Assembly: GCA_964605705.1 (NCBI GenBank)
Contig: CAZSDW010000008.1
Coordinates: 1-64,000, forward strand
Source of the DNA: CAZSDW01 sp964605705
GTDB lineage: Bacteria > Fidelibacterota > UBA2242
Direction of reading: 5' to 3'
DNA: 64,000 nucleotides
Part shown: piece after piece, positions 34,862-41,905 of the stretch
Layout: each line of letters begins with the position of its first letter
Position numbering within the stretch: position 1 is the first letter of the stretch
Made by a program: the position numbers and the translations under genes
The notes under the pieces: model-generated
Databases searched by the model: none
What the model saw: only the letters and a program-made list of their open reading frames with translations
What the model was told of the DNA's origin: nothing

Positions 34862-36073
34862 ATGGAAGAGGCTCGTTTAAATAGAATCCAACAAAGTTTT
34901 GGTATTCTCGGAGAATCGGAGAAGATTAAGGAGATTATCGAAACTATTGATCAGGTGGCAGCCACCGATATCACAATTCTGATTGTCGGTGAAAGCGGTA
35001 CCGGTAAAGAATTGATTGCCGACGCCGTATATAAACACAGTCTGCGCAAGCATCAACCCTTTGTGAAAGTCAACTGTGGCGCCATTCCTCCGGGTATCCT
35101 GGAGAGTGAGCTGTTCGGACATATCAAAGGCTCCTTTACCGGTGCAATCGAGGATCGCAAGGGCTACTTCGAAACGGCAAACAACGGCACGATCTTTCTT
35201 GATGAGATTGGTGAAATGCCCCTGGAAACACAGGTGAAACTTCTGAGAGTTCTCGAATCCGGTGAATTTCTCCCGGTCGGTGGCTCCCAGGGAAAACGGG
35301 TTGATGTCCGGATTATCGCTGCGACAAATAAAGACCTGGCGGAGGAAATTGAGAAAAAGAATTTTCGCAAGGACCTCTACTATCGTATTAAAACTATTAC
35401 CATCGTTGCGCCGACACTCCGTCAGCACAGTGAGGATATTCCGTTGCTGATTGAGAAATTTGCCCTGGATTTTGCCAACCGGAACGCTATTCCTTTCAAG
35501 GGATTTTCACCGAGCGCAATTCACATATTGGAGAATTTCAGCTGGCCCGGCAATATCCGGGAGCTGAAGAATTTTGTCGAAAGCATGATCGTGCTCGAAA
35601 AGGGCGAGGTCATCAACAGTGCTATGGTATCGAAGCGGCTTGGTCTGGAAAAACGGTCGGTGTCGGCGAACCTTCCAGTAAGAATGTCAAAAAGTGTCGA
35701 TCAGGCGGAACGTGAGTTGATTTTGCAACAGATTTTACTGATGCGCCGGGATATCGCCGATATCAAAGAGGCGGTGGCGGGTGAATTCCAGTCAATTTCC
35801 CTGAATCCGCCGCATAAAAGCACAGAGCTTCAGCGCTATATTTCACCCGTTCATTCGGAACCGGAAACCTTTGAAGAAGAACCTGCCTATGAAATGGCTG
35901 AAGAACATTTGGTGAATCCGAACATGCTTGGAAAGGTTTCCCTCGAAGAAGTTGAAAAAGAGTTGATTGAAAGAACACTGAAGAAGTTTAACAATCGGAA
36001 GCGTCAAACTGCGAATGCTCTGGAAATCAGCGAGCGGACATTGTATCGAAAAATTAAAGAATACGGATTATAA
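34862..36073 (+). CDS. Sigma-54-dependent transcriptional activator without receiver domain
   Basis: 403 residues: a AAA+ domain from the N-terminus (about 14-255) and a Fis-type helix-turn-helix at the end (about 360-403; RKRQTANALEISERTLYRKIKEYGL-like). Walker A GESGTGKE (43-50), Walker B TIFLDEIGE. The sigma-54 contact loop reads GSFTGA (90-95) instead of the usual GAFTGA. There is no receiver, GAF or PAS sensor domain, so activity must be set by expression or a partner protein. A long variable linker (about 285-350) separates AAA+ and HTH. The lptE-like gene begins 2 bases after its stop; this activator-lptE order is familiar from Bacteroidota-type genomes. Confidence 0.92.
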   Translation: MEEARLNRIQQSFGILGESEKIKEIIETIDQVAATDITILIVGESGTGKELIADAVYKHSLRKHQPFVKVNCGAIPPGILESELFGHIKGSFTGAIEDRKGYFETANNGTIFLDEIGEMPLETQVKLLRVLESGEFLPVGGSQGKRVDVRIIAATNKDLAEEIEKKNFRKDLYYRIKTITIVAPTLRQHSEDIPLLIEKFALDFANRNAIPFKGFSPSAIHILENFSWPGNIRELKNFVESMIVLEKGEVINSAMVSKRLGLEKRSVSANLPVRMSKSVDQAERELILQQILLMRRDIADIKEAVAGEFQSISLNPPHKSTELQRYISPVHSEPETFEEEPAYEMAEEHLVNPNMLGKVSLEEVEKELIERTLKKFNNRKRQTANALEISERTLYRKIKEYGL

Positions 36074-36075
36074 TT

Positions 36076-36588
36076 GTGAAGCTAAAACAGATTTCTTTCG
36101 TTATATTGGTTAGCCTGATCGGATTAAGTTCCAGATGCTGGTTTTATTCATTCAAAGGGACTTTGCCGCCGCATATCAAGACAATTGCAATTCCGTTATT
36201 CGGTGACCGAACCGCGGAATTCAATATTCAGCAGATTGTTACTGAACAGATCAGGATTGGTTTTATTCAGGAAAATATCCTGAAACTCGTGGAAGAGGAA
36301 AACGCCAATTCGGTCCTGTACGGAACAATCCAGAGTATTCAGGATCGTCCCCTGGTTTTCAAAGAGGGTGAAAGCGGTGAATCCGTCACAGAGTATCGCA
36401 TCACGTTGAAGATCGAGGTCGAGTGGTTTGATAACGTTGAAAATAAATCGATTTTTAAGAAAAGTTTTACCGGATTCAGCGAATACGATCCGACCGGAGC
36501 AACCGATCGAACCCGCGAACTGGCACTGTCGGAATCGATCGATAATATTACGGAAGATATTGTTAATCAGATATTATCAGGCTGGTAG
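36076..36588 (+). CDS. lptE: LptE-family LPS-assembly lipoprotein
   Basis: 170 residues starting at GTG 36076, two bases after the activator stop. An N-terminal hydrophobic signal (VILVSLIGLSSRC, Cys at about 21) suggests a lipoprotein, though the lipobox (SSRC) is weak. The mature fold is that of LptE: LPPHIKTIAIPLFGDRTAEFNIQQIVTEQI, then VLYGTIQSI, then YRITLKIEVEWFD, and a C-terminal helix. In the outer membrane LptE plugs the LptD barrel during lipopolysaccharide delivery. It supports a didermic, LPS- or LOS-bearing cell, in line with the WaaP-like kinase at 18424. Confidence 0.82.
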   Translation: MKLKQISFVILVSLIGLSSRCWFYSFKGTLPPHIKTIAIPLFGDRTAEFNIQQIVTEQIRIGFIQENILKLVEEENANSVLYGTIQSIQDRPLVFKEGESGESVTEYRITLKIEVEWFDNVENKSIFKKSFTGFSEYDPTGATDRTRELALSESIDNITEDIVNQILSGW

Positions 36589-36634
36589 CATGAATAAATA
36601 GTCAGCTAAATATTGTTTCAGTTAGAAAGAGGAA

Positions 36635-37933
36635 ATGATGGACTGGATTTTAATCAAAGATGTGAAAAATTATAATGAAAAAGAGGTGATCCTCAAAGCC
36701 TGGGTTTACAATAAACGATCCAGCGGTAAGATCTGGTTTCTGATTTTGCGCGATGGGACGGGTATCATTCAGGGAGTCGTCCTGAAAAATGAGGTCACTG
36801 AAGATGTATTTAATAAACGGGAAGAACTCACCCAGGAGTCATCGGTGATCGTGAAAGGATTGATCCACGAGGACAAACGTTCACCCGGTGGATATGAAAT
36901 TGTTGTGCGGGACATTGAAATGGTTCAGGTTGCCGCGGAATATCCGATTGCCCTGAAAGAGCACGGCGTGGAATTTCTAATGGATAATCGCCATCTCTGG
37001 CTGCGTTCCAACAAGCAATGGGCGGTTCTGCGAATTCGCCATACGGTTTATTATGCAATTACGGATTATTTGAACCAGAACAGCTTTGTACGTTTTGATT
37101 CACCGTTGCTCACGCCCAATGCGTGCGAAGGGACGACCACCCTTTTCACTGTGCCCTATTTTGACCAGGGAAATGCCTATTTGTCCCAGAGTGGGCAGCT
37201 GTACCTGGAAGCCGGAATTATGAGTTTGGGACGGGTATATGATTTTGGTCCGGTTTTCCGGGCGGAAAAATCCAAAACCCGCAAGCATCTGACAGAATTC
37301 TGGATGATGGACGCCGAAGCGGCATTTGTCGAACATGATGAAAACCTGAAAATTCAGGAAGAACTGATTCGCTTTGTAATTCGGGAAGTCATTGAGAAAA
37401 ATGCCAATGAATTGGAAATCCTCGAGCGGGATGTGGCACAATTGAAAAAAGCCGATGCACCGTTTAAACGTATGACGCATAAAGAAGCGATCGAGTATCT
37501 GCAGGCACAAGGTTCCGAAATCGGTTTTGACAGTGATCTGGGCGCCAAGGATGAAGTTATTTTGACGGAAGATTCGGATGTACCGATCTTTGTTGAAAAA
37601 TGGCCCAAGGAGATCAAAGCATTTTATATGAAGCGGGATAAAGAGAATCCGGACCTGGTGCTTGGAGCGGATCTGATTGCGCCGGAGGGATTTGGTGAAA
37701 TTATCGGTGGTTCCCAGAGGGAAGATGATCATGATCTGCTTTATGATCGAATGGTTGCTGAAAATATGCCCCTCAAAGATTATCAGTGGTTTCTGGATTT
37801 GAGAAAATACGGTTCGGTTCCGCACAGCGGATTTGGCATCGGACTGGAACGCATGGTGCAATGGATGTCCGGAACGAAGCATATCCGTGAGGTGATTCCC
37901 TTTGCCAGAACGATTTACCGGTTGAAGCCATGA
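36635..37933 (+). CDS. asnS: Asparaginyl-tRNA synthetase
   Basis: 432 residues, class IIb aminoacyl-tRNA synthetase. N-terminal OB-fold anticodon-binding domain (about 12-105; VILKAWVYNKRSSGKIWFLILRDGTGIIQGVV). The catalytic core has motif 2 FRAEKSKTRKHLTEFWMMDAE and motif 3 GFGIGLERMVQWMSG. The Asn-type sequences LTPNACEGTTTLFTVPYF and YLSQSGQLYLEAG distinguish it from AspRS. The AGAGGA SD overlaps close to the first ATG; a second ATG at 36638 could also serve. Its stop overlaps the next gene (ATGA). Confidence 0.95.
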   Translation: MMDWILIKDVKNYNEKEVILKAWVYNKRSSGKIWFLILRDGTGIIQGVVLKNEVTEDVFNKREELTQESSVIVKGLIHEDKRSPGGYEIVVRDIEMVQVAAEYPIALKEHGVEFLMDNRHLWLRSNKQWAVLRIRHTVYYAITDYLNQNSFVRFDSPLLTPNACEGTTTLFTVPYFDQGNAYLSQSGQLYLEAGIMSLGRVYDFGPVFRAEKSKTRKHLTEFWMMDAEAAFVEHDENLKIQEELIRFVIREVIEKNANELEILERDVAQLKKADAPFKRMTHKEAIEYLQAQGSEIGFDSDLGAKDEVILTEDSDVPIFVEKWPKEIKAFYMKRDKENPDLVLGADLIAPEGFGEIIGGSQREDDHDLLYDRMVAENMPLKDYQWFLDLRKYGSVPHSGFGIGLERMVQWMSGTKHIREVIPFARTIYRLKP

Positions 37934-38385
37934 CCGAAAAGAAAAAAATGATTGCTGTCATTGGCGGCAGAGACTGTGATGAGACCCTTTACCGGCAGGC
38001 ACGCGAGGTTGGACGTTTGATAGCCGAAGGCGGCGCTACGCTGGTCTGCGGCGGACGGACCGGTATTATGGAAGCCGCTTGTCGTGGTGCAACTGAGGCA
38101 GGCGGAACAACGGTGGGAATATTGCCCGGAAACGATATCAATGGTGCGAATGAATGGGTGACCATTCCTATCGCCACAGGAATTGGGTTGGCACGAAATT
38201 CAATCATTGCTCGCACGGTTTCGGCAGCAATCGCTATCGGCGGTCAATACGGCACGCTTTCGGAAATTGCTTACTGTTTTCAGTATGGTGTTCCGGTTTT
38301 TGCGATTCAATCCTGGGAAATCAACGGTGTGGAACATGTTGAAACAGCGGAAGAAGCAGTTCGTTTAGCGCTTGAAAATGGATAA
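37930..38385 (+). CDS. TIGR00725/LOG-like Rossmann-fold protein
   Basis: 151 residues of the LOG/TIGR00725 superfamily (nucleotide-binding Rossmann fold). Motifs: IAVIGGRDCDETLYRQAREVGRLIAEGGATLVCGGRTGIMEAACRGA and GGQYGTLSEIAYCFQYGVPV. Some relatives are cytokinin riboside phosphoribohydrolases (LOG), others molybdenum-cofactor carrier proteins; the PGGxGTxxE motif of LOG is here GGQYGTLSE, so nucleotide hydrolysis is possible but unproven. It overlaps asnS by 4 bases. Confidence 0.8.
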   Translation: MTEKKKMIAVIGGRDCDETLYRQAREVGRLIAEGGATLVCGGRTGIMEAACRGATEAGGTTVGILPGNDINGANEWVTIPIATGIGLARNSIIARTVSAAIAIGGQYGTLSEIAYCFQYGVPVFAIQSWEINGVEHVETAEEAVRLALENG

Positions 38386-38417
38386 ATAGTCATTAATTCA
38401 GTAAATAATTTCTTTGA

Positions 38418-38927
38418 GTGTTGATATCAGAGATGCAAAACAATATTAAAAATACCTATGCGGATATCCGGGAAATCCTTATTAAAGCACGCAGGGAAAT
38501 AGCTTATACTGTTAATTTTACGATGGTTCAGGTTATTGGAAGAAAGATCATTGAAGAAGAACAGCATGGAAAAAGACGAGCTGAATACGGTAAGGAATTA
38601 ATTAAAACGCTAGCTTCTTTGCTGACTGATGAGTTTGGTAAAGGTTTTTCTGAGCAGAGTTTGAGAAATATGAGACAGTTTTACGACTGTTTTTCAATTC
38701 GCTCCGCATCGCAGAGCAAATTATTAAATAGGGAAAATCCATCGAATACAATATGCTCCGCACTGCGGAGCGAATTATCCTGGACTCATTATAAGTTGCT
38801 TTTAAGAATCAAAAATCCGAAAGCACGTGAATGGTACATGAACGAAGCCGCTGATTGCAACTGGAGTATTAAACCGCAAGCGGATGTTTTTAGAACAGAA
38901 AGAAAATTTTTCCGATTAAGTGTATAA
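38418..38927 (+). pseudogene. Truncated DUF1016/YhcG-type protein (N-terminal domain only)
   Basis: 169 residues from GTG 38418, or 164 from ATG 38433. The sequence fits the DUF1016 N-terminal domain: YADIREILIKARREIAYTVNFTMVQVIGRKIIEEEQHGKRRAEYGKELIKTLASLLT, GKGFSEQSLRNMRQFY, ELSWTHYKLLLRIKNPKAREWYMNEAADCNWS. In full-length members the sequence after CNWS continues into a helix and a PDDEXK nuclease domain for a total of about 340 residues; here it diverges at once (IKPQADVFRTERKFFRLSV) and stops. It is AT-rich relative to asnS. I take it as a remnant of a mobile or defence-type gene; expression as a short protein cannot be excluded. Confidence 0.75.
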
Positions 38928-38963
38928 TGCATATATTATTTCATTTGGTTGCAGATTAAAAAG

Positions 38964-39239
38964 ATGCAGATTCATGCAGAAATAGTGGTTGATGGAATGG
39001 TGCAGGGCGTCGGCTATCGCTATTTTGCCCTACGCAAGGCGCAGCAGTACCGGCTTGGCGGCTATGTTAAAAACATGCCCAACGGCAGTGTCCTCTGTGA
39101 AGTGGAGGGTGAAGAAGGGGTCGTCAGGGATTTCATTAGAGAATTGAAGGTGGGACCCGCTTTTTCCCATGTTGGATCGGTGAATGTCAATACATCGACT
39201 GATCTTTATGGTTATAAATCCTTTGAGGTGCGATTTTGA
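38964..39239 (+). CDS. acyP: Acylphosphatase
   Basis: 91 residues from ATG 38964 (a TTG at 38949 would add five codons). The acylphosphatase signature VDGMVQGVGYRYFALRKA carries the phosphate-binding Arg (residue 19), and GGYVKNMPNGSVLCEVEGE carries the catalytic Asn (residue 37). It hydrolyses acyl phosphates such as 1,3-bisphosphoglycerate or acetyl phosphate. Its stop overlaps the nadE start (TTGA). Confidence 0.93.
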   Translation: MQIHAEIVVDGMVQGVGYRYFALRKAQQYRLGGYVKNMPNGSVLCEVEGEEGVVRDFIRELKVGPAFSHVGSVNVNTSTDLYGYKSFEVRF

Positions 39240-40873
39240 GCAAGCGAATCCGGATCGGTATGGCGCAGGTAAATCCTGTGCTGAGTGATATTGATTATAA
39301 TGTTGCGAAGATAATTGATTATATTCATCGGGCGCAAAGTGAAAATGTCGAATTACTGGTTTTTCCGGAAATGACGATTACCGGATATCTGCCGATGGAT
39401 CTGCTTTTCAGTCCGTCTTTTATCGATGCAAATATCGCCGGACTTCAGAAAGTCGTCCCGCAGGTTCCAAAGGGAATGATTGCGATTGTCGGGTTCGCTG
39501 AACGTCAGGGGATTAAAGTATATAACGGGGCTGCAATCATTCAGGATGGGAAAATCATCGATAAGCGCTTCAAGACTCTGTTGCCCAATTATGATGTTTT
39601 TGACGAAAGACGATATTTCAGTCCGGCTGAAGAAAACAGCCCGGTTCCCGTAAATATCAACGGGAAAGCGTTTCTACTCGGCGTCCAGATTTGTGAGGAT
39701 CTCTGGGATGCGGCTTACGATGTCAAAATTACGGAACAATTAGCCCGGCAAGGGGCAGAGTTGATCGTCAATTTGTCCGCTTCACCATTTGAGCATAATA
39801 AACTGGAGGTTCGCCGGAAGTTAATATTTGATAAGATCGAGAAGATTCGGACGCCCTTTGTTCTGGTTAACCAGATCGGTGGCCAGGATCAGTACGTCTT
39901 TGATGGAAATTCCGTGGCGCTGGATTCTACCGGACAGGTTATTGGTTGGGGACATGAATTTGTGGAATCACTTAGCTGTTTTGAACTTGATATATCGACG
40001 GGAAAAGGAAAGGCTATCGAGCTGCCGCCGATTCGGAAAGAGGAGACCATTTTCCGCGGGCTGGTATGTGGTGTGCGCGATTATTTTCGTAAAACCGGTG
40101 CCGGCAAAGCGGTACTGGGCTTGAGCGGTGGTATCGATTCGGCGCTGGTTGCCTGTATCGCAGTGGAAGCCCTGGGACCGGAAAATGTGGTTTGTGTTGC
40201 CATGCCCGGCGAATTTACTGCCGAGATGAGTAATGCTGATGCGAAAGAATTGACCGATAATCTCGGTATTGAGTTGCTTGTAATTCCGATAAAAGGGATT
40301 GCCGATTCCTACCGGCAGGAGATGGGAGACATATTTAAAGAGACTGGTTTTGACATTACAGAGGAAAATATCCAATCCCGGGTGCGGGGCAATATCCTGA
40401 TGGCGCTTTCCAACAAGTTTGGCTATTATGTATTAGCGACTGGCAATAAGACGGAACTGGCGCTGGGATACTGCACGCTATACGGTGATATGGCGGGTGC
40501 GCTGGCGGTCATTTCGGATTTGAGTAAACTCGATGTTTATGCGGTCTCGCGGTTCATCAATGAAAGCCATCAAAAACAGCTGATTCCTGAGCGGATATTT
40601 ACACGTCCACCAAGTGCGGAACTGAAAGAAAATCAGGTCGATCCTTTTAATTACGATCTGATCAGCCCGTTGGTGGATCTGATCATCAATGATCAAAAGT
40701 CCTATGATGAATTGGTGGAAATGGGCTACGATCGTACGCTTGTCCGGGATATTCTGGATAAAATTCGTACGATGGAATATAAACGCCGTCAGGCAGCGCC
40801 TGGTCTGAAAGTTACCGGAAAAGCATTTGGTATCGGACGACGATTTCCAATTATTAACCACTTTAAAAAATGA
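39236..40873 (+). CDS. nadE: Glutamine-dependent NAD+ synthetase
   Basis: 545 residues starting at TTG 39236, overlapping the acylphosphatase stop by 4 bases. The N-terminal nitrilase-type glutaminase (about 1-250) has the Glu45 (FPEMTITGY), Lys113 (FKTLLPNYDVFDERRYF) and Cys153 (GVQICEDLWD) triad. The C-terminal ATP pyrophosphatase domain (about 280-540) has the P-loop LGLSGGIDSALVACIA and ATGNKTELALGYCTLYGDMAGALAVISDLSK. It makes NAD+ from deamido-NAD+, ATP and glutamine. Confidence 0.96.
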   Translation: MSKRIRIGMAQVNPVLSDIDYNVAKIIDYIHRAQSENVELLVFPEMTITGYLPMDLLFSPSFIDANIAGLQKVVPQVPKGMIAIVGFAERQGIKVYNGAAIIQDGKIIDKRFKTLLPNYDVFDERRYFSPAEENSPVPVNINGKAFLLGVQICEDLWDAAYDVKITEQLARQGAELIVNLSASPFEHNKLEVRRKLIFDKIEKIRTPFVLVNQIGGQDQYVFDGNSVALDSTGQVIGWGHEFVESLSCFELDISTGKGKAIELPPIRKEETIFRGLVCGVRDYFRKTGAGKAVLGLSGGIDSALVACIAVEALGPENVVCVAMPGEFTAEMSNADAKELTDNLGIELLVIPIKGIADSYRQEMGDIFKETGFDITEENIQSRVRGNILMALSNKFGYYVLATGNKTELALGYCTLYGDMAGALAVISDLSKLDVYAVSRFINESHQKQLIPERIFTRPPSAELKENQVDPFNYDLISPLVDLIINDQKSYDELVEMGYDRTLVRDILDKIRTMEYKRRQAAPGLKVTGKAFGIGRRFPIINHFKK

Positions 40874-41319
40874 AAAAATTAAACCAATCAATTTTAGTTT
40901 TCGGTATTTTAATTTTCTGCAGTGCTCTGATTGCTCAATCGGAAAGAACAATCAACGGTCAGGTTTGGAAACGAATTAAAAAAGAAAATAAACTGTACTT
41001 TGTGACCGGCTATGTAAATGGTCTTGAAAAAGCAGAAAATATTATTGATATTAATGTCAAAGTTCAGGAAAAGAATGAATTTGCCTATACTGAGCCATAT
41101 TATGTTCATCGGATGCGGGAAAGTATTCGTGAATATTTACCGATGCGTAAAAACCGGGTTCCCTACATCATTGAACTGATTGATATTTTTTACAGTGATG
41201 CCGATAATTTGAAAATTCCATTTGAAGTAGCGTTGCGAATTGCCTTGGCAAAAGATGCCCGCAAATATGAGAAAAGTGACCTGTGGCTGAAAGAAGCGCG
41301 ACGTAAATTTGGTCAATAA
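40870..41319 (+). CDS. Exported protein of unknown function
   Basis: 149 residues with a signal peptide (MKKLNQSILVFGILIFCSALIAQ, cleavage about 23). The mature part is charged and helical, with a beta-containing start (NGQVWKRIKKENKLYFVTGYVNGLEKAENI) and a C-terminal segment of basic helices. No motif recognised. It overlaps nadE by 4 bases (ATGA) and is followed 15 bases later by a membrane protein gene, so the two may act together at the envelope. Confidence 0.7.
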   Translation: MKKLNQSILVFGILIFCSALIAQSERTINGQVWKRIKKENKLYFVTGYVNGLEKAENIIDINVKVQEKNEFAYTEPYYVHRMRESIREYLPMRKNRVPYIIELIDIFYSDADNLKIPFEVALRIALAKDARKYEKSDLWLKEARRKFGQ

Positions 41320-41334
41320 AAGGAACCGTAGATT

Positions 41335-41871
41335 ATGAACGATACTGCCCAAAATGAGGATATCCATCTCGCAACGCATTTATATGGTTACCTGCTGGCA
41401 ATAGGTATCGCCGGTTTTGGTCTGTTTATGGTAGTTGTGGAACCGAATGTGCTTAGTCAATTTCGATTCTGGATTTCGGCAGATACGCTTAATGACCTGC
41501 ATCTGGCATGGTTTGCAGTCTGCAATATCACCGCTCTGTACCTGTTTTTTTTGGCAATTCTCATCCATATGTTCAAGCGCGAGATGAGACTCTCCGACTT
41601 TTTCTGGTACTACGCCATTTTATCGATGAGTCTGCTTTTTTCGACCATATTTTACGGCTTGGTTGTCGGTCCAAAAACAACGGTTTTCGTAGCCGGTATT
41701 GTCATCCTGATCGTATCAAATCTTATAACCTTTCTCACGACTGCCGTATTTTTCTACCTGCATTTTAATGATCGGCATAACTTTCTGCCTTTCGCACTGG
41801 GTATCTGTGCCATCACCACGGCTTATACCTGGTTTTATCTGAGTTTTATCGGGAAAATTACGATCGCATAG
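41335..41871 (+). CDS. Integral membrane protein of unknown function
   Basis: 178 residues with about five predicted membrane helices: about 17-37 (YLLAIGIAGFGLFMVVV), 58-78 (AWFAVCNITALYLFFLAIL), 88-110, 116-142 and 150-172. The polar N-terminus has DIHLATHLYG, whose histidines could bind a metal or heme, but no family is recognised. Cotranscription with the exported protein upstream (15-base gap) is likely. Not related by eye to any SdhC-type anchor, which would carry heme-binding helices in a different arrangement. Confidence 0.7.
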   Translation: MNDTAQNEDIHLATHLYGYLLAIGIAGFGLFMVVVEPNVLSQFRFWISADTLNDLHLAWFAVCNITALYLFFLAILIHMFKREMRLSDFFWYYAILSMSLLFSTIFYGLVVGPKTTVFVAGIVILIVSNLITFLTTAVFFYLHFNDRHNFLPFALGICAITTAYTWFYLSFIGKITIA

Positions 41872-41905
41872 ACGATATTAAAGATAATCACAATTATCTT
41901 TTTGA

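Noticed and set aside
37100..37882. 260-codon minus-strand open frame opposite asnS
   Set aside because: Antisense shadow of a clear aminoacyl-tRNA synthetase; composition (H, F, I, Q rich) is typical of a shadow frame.
41335..41871. Membrane anchor subunit for the fumarate reductase
   Set aside because: It lies 14 kb away beside nadE and comEC and its helix layout does not look like SdhC/FrdC; no evidence links it to the flavoprotein.
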